A stretch of DNA of 17,017 nt from an uncultured Enterobacter sp. (GTDB lineage: Bacteria > Pseudomonadota > Gammaproteobacteria > Enterobacterales > Enterobacteriaceae): NCBI GenBank assembly GCA_946477805.1, contig CAMKZP010000022.1, positions 1-17,017 on the forward strand, written 5' to 3'. Below are positions 6,264 to 12,548 of the stretch, in pieces (position 1 is the first letter of the stretch; every line of letters starts with the position of its first letter). A program made the translations under genes and the position numbers. A model generated the notes under the pieces. That model saw only the letters and a program-made list of their open reading frames with translations, made no database searches and was not told where the DNA came from.

Positions 6264-7566
6264 ACAGCCGTCCCAACACGCTAAACCACAGATAATCCAG
6301 CGGCAGCAGTACCAGATACGTCGCAATCGCCAGCGCCAGACAGAGCAGCATTCCCGCCCTGGCAGGCACCTTCCCTAACCCCATGGCCACCACAATCGGC
6401 GACGCCTGATACGGCAGCAGCGGCGTGGAATACCCCAGCACCTGAATCATGATCACCGTCAGCAGCGGGAAGCCGGTCGCATCCGAGAAGCTCTGCGCCA
6501 GCGTGGTATAGAGCGCCGGAACGCCGTTAGCGGTCATAATAAAGTTGAGCGCGGTGGTGATCCCCGTCAACGCCAGGAAGCTGGTGAACGGCCTGTCCGC
6601 GTCCAGCGGCACGATCTGCAGCAGCGCCTCACCCACCGCCGTTCCGATACCGGTTTGCGTCACGACGATCGCCAGCCCGAGAATGCCCGCGACGTAAATA
6701 CAGGTGCGCATGTTCACGCCCGCAGAAAACTCTTCCCCGGTGATAAAGCCAACGCGCGGCAGCAGCACGATGACCGACGCCGCCAGCCCCGTCCACGCAG
6801 GCCCAACGCCGTGCCAGCTCTCCGTCACCCACATCGCCAGCACCACCGCCAGCATCCAGGCGAGACGTTTTTCGTCACGCCCCATGGGTTCAGACGGCGC
6901 CAAATCCTTTGCCGGTTTTGGGCTGCCGGGAAAAAGCCAGCAGATCAGGCCAATCAGAATCAGTCCCTTGAGAATACCCAGCACCGGCGTGTGCAGCAGC
7001 AGGTACGGCACATAGTTAAGATGAATGCCGTACGAGCCTTCTGCCGCGCCGCTCATCACCAGATTCGGGACGTTTGCAGGCAGGATGGTAGCCGAGAGCT
7101 GAAAGGTGCCGAACCCAACGGCCAGCGCCAGGCCAAACCAGGCGCGCGAGCCGTCCGGAATGCTGGCCCGTTTTGCCATCGCCGCAACGATGGGCATCAG
7201 CAGCGCAATGCGCCCCATATTCGACGGCATCACAAACGCCAGGGCGTAGCTGAGCAGCACCACGCTGGCGACCATTAACACCCAGGAGTCGGTGAGCTTT
7301 GCCGACAGCGCCCGCGCGGCCCTGTCGGCCAGACCGGTTTTGCGGATCGCCACGCCCAGCACAAAACCGCTGAACACCAGCCAGAAGGCCGATGAGGCAA
7401 AACCGCCGAAGATTGCCTCCGGTGGAGCGATTCTGGCGGTCATCGCTGCCGTGAAGAACAGCAGCGCGGTAAGAAATTCGGGCAGCAGCGACGTCGCCCA
7501 CAGCACGATGGTGACGCCAACAATCAGTGAGGGAAGCAGCAGAGGATGGGTTAACCAGAGCGACAT
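6262..7566 (-). CDS. DASS/SLC13-like anion permease, substrate unknown
   Basis: This 434-residue, very hydrophobic protein has about 11-12 potential membrane helices and resembles the divalent anion:sodium symporter (DASS/CitT/SLC13) family of dicarboxylate, citrate or sulfate transporters. It contains repeat-like hairpin motifs near MPSNM (113-117), ATILPANVPN (159-168) and MTANGVP (344-350), plus a late GYSTPLLPYQASP segment (378-390). Typical DASS proteins carry two Ser-Asn-Thr signatures. Here they read Ser-Asn-Met and Thr-Ala-Asn, so substrate or ion coupling may differ. It is also shorter than CitT-type members (about 490 residues). An AGGAG ribosome-binding site precedes the ATG. The gene lies 73 bases downstream of cdh on the same strand and has its own possible promoter. 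E. coli lacks a gene at this position, as I recall, so this is a lineage-specific insertion or retention. Fold and family are moderately sure; the substrate is unknown. Confidence 0.85.
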   Translation of the reverse strand: MSLWLTHPLLLPSLIVGVTIVLWATSLLPEFLTALLFFTAAMTARIAPPEAIFGGFASSAFWLVFSGFVLGVAIRKTGLADRAARALSAKLTDSWVLMVASVVLLSYALAFVMPSNMGRIALLMPIVAAMAKRASIPDGSRAWFGLALAVGFGTFQLSATILPANVPNLVMSGAAEGSYGIHLNYVPYLLLHTPVLGILKGLILIGLICWLFPGSPKPAKDLAPSEPMGRDEKRLAWMLAVVLAMWVTESWHGVGPAWTGLAASVIVLLPRVGFITGEEFSAGVNMRTCIYVAGILGLAIVVTQTGIGTAVGEALLQIVPLDADRPFTSFLALTGITTALNFIMTANGVPALYTTLAQSFSDATGFPLLTVIMIQVLGYSTPLLPYQASPIVVAMGLGKVPARAGMLLCLALAIATYLVLLPLDYLWFSVLGRL

Positions 7567-7593
7567 ACCTGTCTCCTGTAGAATTTTTCAGCA

Positions 7594-7622
7594 AGTCTAC
7601 GGCGACAGGCAGAGCGAGTAAA
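7594..7622 (-). promoter_or_regulatory. Candidate sigma-70 promoter for the DASS-like permease
   Basis: On the minus strand TTTACT (7622-7617) and TAGACT (7599-7594) are separated by exactly 17 bases, each hexamer matching consensus at four of six positions. The site lies in the 73-base cdh-permease gap, about 28 bases before the permease ATG. It is a plausible but unproven independent promoter. Confidence 0.4.
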
Positions 7623-7639
7623 CGCTATTTATGGTGGGG

Positions 7640-8383
7640 TTACTTCAGGATATCGCATTGATGATCCTGCAGTTCCTCAGCGGACGCGCGGTTTAACGTA
7701 AGCAAATTTCGCTCGGTCGCCAGCAGAACGAACGAGCCGTCAGACTGCTGCGCCATCGCCAGCGCGAAGCGTCCCATATGGTCACGCGCTTCCGGCAGCT
7801 CCTCCGCCAGCATCATAAACGGGCTGCGCTGCACCAGCTCATTTTCCGTCACGCGACGGGCGAGATAATCATGCCCCAGCAGCCCGCCGGGGAAGGGCAG
7901 CCACTGGGTGCTGATTTGCCCCTGGGCCGCATTGAGCTTCTCGCGCACGTCCGGGCGCAGGCAGGAGATATGAATATGGAAATGATTCTGGGTACGCCCC
8001 GTGGGGGAGTTGATGGTCAGGGAGATCGCGCTGTCGGGCACCTCTGCCCCGCGCTTCATGCTCATAAAGCTGCGAGACTGCCACGCCAGCCAGAAGAAGT
8101 TCGGCGTGTAGGATTCGGTGAGGAGCGGGCTTTCGGTGCCGTTGATGCGGTACGTTGGCATCAGCAGGTACTGCAGCGGCCCGTTGCGGTCTTTGAATAC
8201 CACATAGCCAGCATCCGTTTTCACCTGCGCGCAGGGCGCCGGGCTGCGGTTTTGCACCTGGTTAGGGACGCACTGGTCGAGAACGATGTGCCGCAGCGCG
8301 TTCGGGTTACCCGCTTTCAGCCAGTACAAGCCGCCGCTGGCGAGGACAATCATCACCAGGATGGCTAAGAGTATTTTTTTCAC
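7640..8383 (-). CDS. cdh: CDP-diacylglycerol pyrophosphatase Cdh, GTG start
   Basis: This 247-residue membrane-anchored hydrolase cleaves CDP-diacylglycerol to phosphatidate and CMP. A single N-terminal hydrophobic anchor (KKILLAILVMIVLASGGLYW, residues 2-21) precedes a soluble domain. The HIT-like histidine motif NHFHIHISC has His134, His136 and His138. Strongly conserved blocks follow: ARRVTE, ELVQRSPFMMLAEELPEARDHMG, and a C-terminal LLTLNRASAEELQDHQCDILK. I chose the GTG at 8383 because the E. coli protein starts with MKK before the anchor and AGGGA lies 8 bases upstream of this GTG. The more upstream ATG at 8437 would place the start inside the sbp terminator's T-run and add a charged tail. 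It lies between sbp and the permease on the same strand; the sbp terminator separates it from sbp. Its role in phospholipid turnover is known from E. coli. Confidence 0.93.
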   Translation of the reverse strand: MKKILLAILVMIVLASGGLYWLKAGNPNALRHIVLDQCVPNQVQNRSPAPCAQVKTDAGYVVFKDRNGPLQYLLMPTYRINGTESPLLTESYTPNFFWLAWQSRSFMSMKRGAEVPDSAISLTINSPTGRTQNHFHIHISCLRPDVREKLNAAQGQISTQWLPFPGGLLGHDYLARRVTENELVQRSPFMMLAEELPEARDHMGRFALAMAQQSDGSFVLLATERNLLTLNRASAEELQDHQCDILK

Positions 8384-8439
8384 AACGCGTTCCCTGTTTT
8401 CGATAGAGGCGAAAGAGTAACGCAAAATGATGACCAAAT

Positions 8440-8469
8440 AAAAAACCCGGCGGATTTCTCACGCCGGGT
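8440..8469 (-). terminator. sbp rho-independent terminator
   Basis: Read on the minus strand, ACCCGGCG (8469-8462) pairs with CGCCGGGT (8452-8445) over 8 bp around a 9-base loop and runs into six T residues (8445-8440). It is 26 bases past the sbp stop and just before the cdh leader. Confidence 0.9.
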
Positions 8470-8494
8470 CACCGTGTCGTTCATTAAGGAACGC

Positions 8495-9484
8495 TTAGCG
8501 CTTGCTGATCTGGTCGAACGTGCCGCCGTTGGAGAAGTGCTCTTTCTGCGCCTTCGTCCAGCCGCCAAACTCGTCGTCAATGGTGAAGAGCTTCAGTTTC
8601 GGGAACTCACCGTCGTATTTTTTCGCCACGGCCGGGTCGCGCGGACGGTAGAAGTTCTTCGCCGCAATTTCCTGGCCTTCCGGCGAGTAGAGGTACTTCA
8701 GGTAAGCTTCCGCCACCGCTTTGGTCCCTTTCTTCTCGACGACTTTATCCACCACGGAAACGGTCGGCTCGGCGAGGATAGATTCGCTTGGGGTGACGAT
8801 CTCAAATTTGTCTTTACCCAGCTCGTTGGTCGCCAGCAAGGCTTCGTTTTCCCAGGCGATCAGCACGTCGCCAATGCCGCGCTCAACGAAGGTATTGGTT
8901 GCGCCGCGCGCGCCGGAATCCAGCACTTCGACGTTTTTAAACAGGGATTTGACGAACTCCTGCGCTTTAGCCTGGTCACCGTTGTTGTGGTGCAGCGCGT
9001 AGCCCCAGGCCGCCAGGTAGTTCCAGCGTGCGCCGCCAGAGCTTTTCGGGTTCGGGGTAATCACCGACACGCCCGGTTTGATCAGATCGTTCCAGTCCTT
9101 AATCTGCTTCGGGTTGCCTTTACGCACCAGGAAAACGATGGTCGAGGTATACGGCGCGGAGTTATCCGGCAGGCGTTTGATCCAGTTTTTGTCGATACGG
9201 CCGCGTTCAGCAATGGCATCCACGTCGTAGGCCAGCGCCAGGGTAACCACGTCGGCTTCAATGCCGTTAATCACGGACGTTGCCTGTTTGCCCGAGCCGC
9301 CGTGAGACTGGCGAATCACCACGTTATCGCCGGTTTCCTGCTTGTAGTGCGCCGCAAAAGCTTTGTTGTACTGATCGTACAGCTCACGCGTCGGGTCGTA
9401 CGACACGTTCAATAACTGGATGTCCTTAGCCAGAACGCTGGTTGATGCCAGCAATAATGTTAAACCCACGCCCCATTTATTCAT
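8495..9484 (-). CDS. sbp: Periplasmic sulfate-binding protein Sbp
   Basis: This 329-residue substrate-binding protein captures sulfate in the periplasm and delivers it to the CysTWA ABC transporter. The length matches E. coli Sbp. A signal peptide occupies residues 1-19 (MNKWGVGLTLLLASTSVLA) with cleavage before KDIQLLNVSYDPTRELY. Family blocks are visible: QSHGGSGKQATSVINGIEADVVTLAL, KSSGGARWNYLAAWGYAL, and DVLIAWENEA. These loops hold the backbone amides and the Ser and Trp that bind the unhydrated sulfate ion in the known structure. No other cys transport gene is adjacent, which is normal for sbp. CysB activation under sulfur limitation is expected, and an AT-rich upstream region with direct repeats is compatible with it. 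A strong terminator follows. It is monocistronic by appearance. Confidence 0.98.
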   Translation of the reverse strand: MNKWGVGLTLLLASTSVLAKDIQLLNVSYDPTRELYDQYNKAFAAHYKQETGDNVVIRQSHGGSGKQATSVINGIEADVVTLALAYDVDAIAERGRIDKNWIKRLPDNSAPYTSTIVFLVRKGNPKQIKDWNDLIKPGVSVITPNPKSSGGARWNYLAAWGYALHHNNGDQAKAQEFVKSLFKNVEVLDSGARGATNTFVERGIGDVLIAWENEALLATNELGKDKFEIVTPSESILAEPTVSVVDKVVEKKGTKAVAEAYLKYLYSPEGQEIAAKNFYRPRDPAVAKKYDGEFPKLKLFTIDDEFGGWTKAQKEHFSNGGTFDQISKR

Positions 9485-9543
9485 CGCCCAGCTCTCTTAT
9501 GCAGTGTTTTGATGAATGCAGCGTGCCAGAAAGGGAACCGATC

Positions 9544-9591
9544 ATTAAAGAATAAAAAAAGATTGGCTATAACGTTGAGGAATAAAAGAAG
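9544..9591 (-). promoter_or_regulatory. sbp promoter and possible CysB-binding region
   Basis: On the minus strand a TTTAAT -10 candidate (9549-9544) lies 17 bases from TTATAG (9572-9567). The plus-strand octamer GAATAAAA occurs twice in direct orientation, at 9550-9557 and 9580-9587, a 30-base period of about three helical turns. One copy lies inside the spacer and one just upstream of the -35. AT-rich sites near the -35 are typical of CysB-activated promoters, but CysB has a loose consensus, so this is inference. Confidence 0.4.
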
Positions 9592-9608
9592 GGGATGAGT
9601 GGCCTGAT

Positions 9609-9630
9609 GCCCTCTCCCACGGCAGAGGGC
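9609..9630. repeat. Short form of the GC-rich palindrome family
   Basis: GCCCTCT (9609-9615) and AGAGGGC (9624-9630) form a perfect 7-bp stem around CCCACGGC. The CCCTCTCCC core matches the units near 2137 and 14662, so this is probably a decayed or minimal copy, here between pfkA and sbp. Confidence 0.55.
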
Positions 9631-9638
9631 GCAACCAT

Positions 9639-9669
9639 AAAAAACGGTAAACCCTTGGGTTACCGTTTT
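9639..9669 (-). terminator. pfkA rho-independent terminator
   Basis: Minus-strand AAAACGGTAACCC pairs with GGGTTTACCGTTTT with a one-base bulge and a tiny loop, giving about 13 bp, and continues into a TTTTTTA tract. It begins 40 bases after the pfkA stop. Confidence 0.85.
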
Positions 9670-9708
9670 GCATTTAACTTGCGCCACCCGGCACAATACA
9701 AACGCCGA

Positions 9709-10671
9709 TCAATACAGTTTTTTCGCGCAGTCCAGCCAGTCACCCTTGAACGGACGCTTCATGTTCTCGATGGCGTCGATGATGTCATGGTGAACCAGTT
9801 TTTCGTTCTGAATACCCACGCAGCGGCCGCCGTGCCCCTGCAGCAGCAGGTCAATAGCGTACGCGCCCATGCGGGACGCCAGGATACGGTCGTAAGGACC
9901 CGGGGAACCGCCACGCTGGATATGGCCCAGCACGGTCGCGCGGGTTTCGCGTTTGGTTTCGGTTTCGATGTACTTCGCCAGCTCGTCAACGTCGCAGATG
10001 TGCTCGGTGATGGCAACGATGGCGTGTTTTTTACCCTTCGCGATACCGGCTTTGATCTCGTTGACCAGATCTTCACGGCTGAATTCGACTTCAGGCACCA
10101 CGATGAACTCGCAGCCGCCCGCAATGGCCGCGGCCAGAGTCAGGTCACCGCAGTAGCGGCCCATCACTTCAACGATGGAGATACGCTGGTGGGAAGAAGA
10201 GGTGTCGCGCAGACGGTCAATCGCTTCAACAACGGTACCCAGGGCGGTAAAGAAGCCGATGGTGTAGTCAGTCCCTTTGATGTCGTTGTCGATGGTGCCA
10301 GGCAGGCCGATGCACGGGAAGCCCATCTCGGTCAGACGTTTTGCACCCATGTAGGAGCCGTCACCGCCGATAACAACCAGCGCGTCCAGGCCGCGTTTCT
10401 TCATGTTCTCGATAGCCACTTCACGAACGCGTTCGTCACGGAATTCCGGGAAGCGCGCGGAGCCCAGGAAGGTGCCGCCACGGTTGATCATGTCAGACAC
10501 GCTGTAGCGGTCCAGTTGAACCATGCGGTCTTCGTACAGACCCAGGTAACCGTCATAAACGCCAAACACTTCCAGACCTTCCGTCAGCGCTGCACGGACA
10601 ACGCCACGAATTGCTGCGTTCATGCCCGGCGCATCACCGCCGCTTGTCAACACACCGATTTTCTTAATCAT
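9709..10671 (-). CDS. pfkA: 6-phosphofructokinase I PfkA
   Basis: This 320-residue ATP-dependent enzyme commits fructose 6-phosphate to glycolysis as fructose 1,6-bisphosphate. It is the direct opponent of GlpX, encoded 6 kb away. The length equals that of E. coli PfkA. The ATP-binding GGDAPGMN (11-18) and GGDGS (102-106) motifs, the catalytic PGTIDNDI (124-131) and the substrate-binding MGRYCGDL are present, along with HIQRGGSPGPYDR. The ATG at 10671 is supported by a GAGGT ribosome-binding site five bases upstream. A longer in-frame ORF upstream (to 10758) runs through the promoter and is not real. A Cra operator overlaps the -35 region, so repression at low glycolytic flux is expected. A hairpin terminator follows. 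Confidence 0.98.
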   Translation of the reverse strand: MIKKIGVLTSGGDAPGMNAAIRGVVRAALTEGLEVFGVYDGYLGLYEDRMVQLDRYSVSDMINRGGTFLGSARFPEFRDERVREVAIENMKKRGLDALVVIGGDGSYMGAKRLTEMGFPCIGLPGTIDNDIKGTDYTIGFFTALGTVVEAIDRLRDTSSSHQRISIVEVMGRYCGDLTLAAAIAGGCEFIVVPEVEFSREDLVNEIKAGIAKGKKHAIVAITEHICDVDELAKYIETETKRETRATVLGHIQRGGSPGPYDRILASRMGAYAIDLLLQGHGGRCVGIQNEKLVHHDIIDAIENMKRPFKGDWLDCAKKLY

Positions 10672-10748
10672 GACTACCTCTGAACTTAGGAATGCAAAAT
10701 TGAAATCTGCTGCCGGAAGAAACTCTTCAACCGTTGAATACTGCAAAT

Positions 10749-10777
10749 AGTATATCAATCACTTCCAGCTGAATTGA
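10749..10777 (-). promoter_or_regulatory. pfkA promoter
   Basis: The minus-strand -10 hexamer TATACT (10754-10749) lies 17 bases from TCAATT (10777-10772). The -35 element is inside the Cra palindrome, a layout that explains repression by blocking RNA polymerase. Leader length to the ATG is about 70 bases. Confidence 0.65.
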
Positions 10778-10782
10778 TTCAG
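10769..10782. promoter_or_regulatory. Cra (FruR) operator of pfkA
   Basis: CTGAATTGATTCAG is a near-perfect dyad whose core TGAATTGATTCA differs from the Cra consensus TGAAWCGWTTCA at one position. The reverse complement reads TGAATCAATTCA. Cra repression of pfkA is established in E. coli, so position and sequence agree. Confidence 0.85.
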
Positions 10783-10835
10783 GTCAGGCCATATGGCGGT
10801 AATTTATCCACAAAATGCTGGCCTGGCTCACTTTT

Positions 10836-11738
10836 TTACAACGAATTACGAAAACCCATATGTCCGGGTACAACCGAGCAGGGATCCTGGTGAATGATGA
10901 CGTCTGAACCAGGAAAACGCTGCAAAATCGCCTGCTCGACCTGCTCAGCTATGACGTGAGCCTGAACCAACGGCAGGTTGTCTTCCATTTCTATGTGAAT
11001 CTGAATAAAGCGGGTCGGCCCTGACTGCCGCGTACGAAGATCGTGAGCGCCGCTGACGCCGGGCCAGCCGGTCACGATGGCAAAAATTTCATCACGTTCT
11101 GCATCGGGAAGCGCACGGTCAAGAAGCGACTGCACAGCCTCATACCCCATCCGCAGGGCGCTATATAAGATATAGACGCCTATCCCTAACGCAAACAACG
11201 CATCGGCCCGATGCCAGCCATACCAGGCCAGACCAAGCGCAATAAGAATTGCCCCATTCATCATAACATCAGACTGATAATGAAGCATATCTGCCCGTAC
11301 TGCCTGACTTTGCGTTTTACGAACCACCCAGCGCTGGAACGTTACCAGAACAAGTGTGCTTATAAGTGCAATTATTGTGACGGCCACGCCCACGCCGGGA
11401 TCTTTCATCGGCGACGGCGACGCCAGGTGCTGGATACCGGTCAAAAACAGGAACAGCGCGGAGCCGGAAATAAACATGCTCTGCGCCAGCGCGGCCAGCG
11501 ATTCCGCTTTTCCGTGGCCAAAGGTATGTTCTTCATCTGCCGGCTGCAGCGAGTAGCGCACCACCAGCAGGTTGGTCAGCGAGGCGGCAATATCCACCAG
11601 CGAGTCCACCAGCGCCGCCAGAATACTGACCGAACCGGTATACCACCACGCGAAAATTTTGATGATCAGCAAACACGACGCCATTACCGTCGCAGCAACT
11701 GCGGCCCGGCTAACCAGCCGTCCATAGGATTGATTCAT
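10836..11738 (-). CDS. fieF: Cation-efflux (CDF) iron/zinc exporter FieF
   Basis: This 300-residue cation diffusion facilitator (also called YiiP) exports Fe2+ and Zn2+ in exchange for protons across the inner membrane as a homodimer. Six membrane helices precede a C-terminal cytoplasmic metal-binding domain. The transport-site residues are visible: Asp45 and Asp49 in DSLVDIAAS, and the HYQSD motif in helix 5. The FGHGKAESLAAL loop carries the second metal site, and the C-terminal domain shows HDLRTRQSG, FIQIHIEME and VIIHQDPC. The last residues (VPGHMGFRNSL) diverge from E. coli, but the length is the same. ATG 11738 is preceded by AGGAG at the right spacing; an in-frame ATG five codons upstream lacks this spacing. 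It stands between pfkA and cpxP on the same strand, with the cpxP/CpxQ terminator upstream. Confidence 0.97.
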   Translation of the reverse strand: MNQSYGRLVSRAAVAATVMASCLLIIKIFAWWYTGSVSILAALVDSLVDIAASLTNLLVVRYSLQPADEEHTFGHGKAESLAALAQSMFISGSALFLFLTGIQHLASPSPMKDPGVGVAVTIIALISTLVLVTFQRWVVRKTQSQAVRADMLHYQSDVMMNGAILIALGLAWYGWHRADALFALGIGVYILYSALRMGYEAVQSLLDRALPDAERDEIFAIVTGWPGVSGAHDLRTRQSGPTRFIQIHIEMEDNLPLVQAHVIAEQVEQAILQRFPGSDVIIHQDPCSVVPGHMGFRNSL

Positions 11739-11764
11739 AAACACTCCTGTCATGCCATGGCGCT

Positions 11765-11793
11765 AGTATAACGGATGGTAGAGGAGTCTAAGG
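11765..11793 (-). promoter_or_regulatory. Candidate fieF promoter
   Basis: A minus-strand TATACT hexamer (11770-11765) lies about 27 bases before the fieF ATG. The -35 position 17 bases away reads CCTTAG, a poor match. The -10 alone is good, so the promoter may be weak or need an activator. Confidence 0.35.
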
Positions 11794-11827
11794 ATGAATA
11801 AACGGTTAACAAACCTGAACGACGGGC

Positions 11828-11854
11828 AAAAAAAACCCCCACATCATGTGGGGG
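11828..11854 (-). terminator. cpxP/CpxQ rho-independent terminator
   Basis: A perfect 8-bp stem CCCCCACA/TGTGGGGG (11836-11854) with a three-base loop runs on the minus strand into eight T residues (11835-11828). It ends cpxP transcription, and its U-tail is the expected Hfq-binding end of CpxQ. Confidence 0.95.
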
Positions 11855-11885
11855 AAGACAGGGATGGTGTCTATGGCAAGGAAAA
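11828..11885 (-). ncRNA. cpxQ: CpxQ sRNA from the cpxP 3' UTR
   Basis: The 58 bases downstream of the cpxP stop match the CpxQ small RNA known from Salmonella and E. coli, in which RNase E cleaves cpxP mRNA and releases an Hfq-bound 3' fragment. On the minus strand the RNA would begin TTTTCCTTGCCATAGACACC, six bases after the cpxP TAA. It passes through the seed region and ends in the perfect hairpin CCCCCACA/TGTGGGGG plus T tract. CpxQ represses inner-membrane and envelope targets, adding a repressive arm to the Cpx response. The 5' end is inferred from remembered homologues. Confidence 0.85.
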
Positions 11886-11891
11886 CAGGGT

Positions 11892-12398
11892 TTACTGGTT
11901 ACTACGGGTGCTGCTATTGCTACTGAAAAGCGTTGTCTCTGAGCTTCGCTGCATCCGTGCAACCTCACGCAACTGGTCCATTCGCTGCTGATGTTTATCG
12001 TTCAAAACCGCTTGCTGCTCGGGCGTTAGCAGGTGGAACATCTGGTTGCGGACCTTCGCCATTTCTACCTGGCGGGCAACCTGTTCCTGTGCCATTTTTT
12101 CTGCCTGAGCGCGTACAGCGCTTTCGTCAAAATTTTCTGCGGTGACAAGGCGATGCATTGTCTCCATTTCGCTAACATTAACAGGGGACCGATCGTGTCG
12201 TGCCCTGTGCATCAGATCTCGCATCTGTTGACGCTGATGTTCGGTTAAACTTATGCCGTCAAACATATGGTTTTGGCTGCTGTGCTGCGTAGCGCCCTCC
12301 TGCGAGGAACCGTTATCGCCGATGATAGCTACAGCAGCCTGGCTAAACGCACTGAACGCCAGCGTTGAGGCCATGACGGCAGCGGTAACTTTGCGCAT
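11892..12398 (-). CDS. cpxP: Periplasmic Cpx adaptor/repressor CpxP
   Basis: This 168-residue periplasmic protein binds the CpxA sensor domain to keep it inactive and delivers misfolded pilins to DegP, being degraded itself in the process. A signal peptide occupies about the first 22 residues (MRKVTAAVMASTLAFSAFSQAA). The mature helical protein has the two family LTxxQ motifs, LTEHQ (51-55) and LTPEQ (124-128), and a basic, Gln/Met-rich helix between them. The C-terminal tail is Ser-rich (SSETTLFSSNSSTRSNQ). I place the start at ATG 12398, with GGGAG six bases upstream; a GTG one codon earlier is possible but has poorer spacing. It is divergent from cpxRA across a 150-base gap holding a perfect CpxR box. 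Its 3' UTR encodes CpxQ. Confidence 0.96.
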   Translation of the reverse strand: MRKVTAAVMASTLAFSAFSQAAVAIIGDNGSSQEGATQHSSQNHMFDGISLTEHQRQQMRDLMHRARHDRSPVNVSEMETMHRLVTAENFDESAVRAQAEKMAQEQVARQVEMAKVRNQMFHLLTPEQQAVLNDKHQQRMDQLREVARMQRSSETTLFSSNSSTRSNQ

Positions 12399-12441
12399 CA
12401 CTTGCTCCCAAAATCTTTCGTGTCGCGATTCAACGAGAGAC

Positions 12442-12447
12442 AGTCTA
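12442..12447 (-). promoter_or_regulatory. Candidate cpxP -10 element
   Basis: A minus-strand TAGACT hexamer lies about 45 bases before the cpxP ATG, and the CpxR box is centred about 50 bases upstream of the implied start site. No good -35 is visible, as expected for an activator-dependent promoter. Confidence 0.45.
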
Positions 12448-12478
12448 CGATTCAGGCTGCAAACATGCGTCAGGGGGT

Positions 12479-12493
12479 GTAAAACAACGTAAA
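12479..12493. promoter_or_regulatory. CpxR box between cpxP and cpxR
   Basis: GTAAAACAACGTAAA is an exact match to the CpxR consensus GTAAA-N5-GTAAA. It lies between the divergent cpxP and cpxRA genes and can serve both, giving strong induction of cpxP and autoregulation of cpxRA, as established in E. coli. Confidence 0.92.
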
Positions 12494-12548
12494 GTCATGG
12501 ATTAGATAGCCTTGATGTCGTAATTTCTGCCTCGGAGGTATTTAAACA

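Noticed and set aside
6655..7278. 207-codon open frame opposite the permease
   Set aside because: The translation is dominated by Arg, Gln and His, the complement of hydrophobic codons in the permease. There is no domain.
7292..7621. 109-codon plus-strand frame opposite the permease start
   Set aside because: It is antisense to the N-terminus of the permease and lacks a ribosome-binding site and any recognisable motif.
8474..9415. Long 313-codon open frame on the plus strand opposite sbp
   Set aside because: It lies entirely antisense to a clear sbp gene. Its translation is rich in Arg, His, Val and Phe with no recognisable domain, as produced by codon bias of the real gene.
9595..10683. 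362-codon open frame on the plus strand opposite pfkA
   Set aside because: It is antisense to pfkA, runs through the pfkA terminator hairpin and has low-complexity composition. It is a shadow of the highly biased pfkA codons.
10672..10758. N-terminal extension of PfkA upstream of the chosen ATG
   Set aside because: The frame stays open but passes through the promoter and leader. The known 320-residue protein starts at MIKKIGVLTSGG with a good ribosome-binding site.
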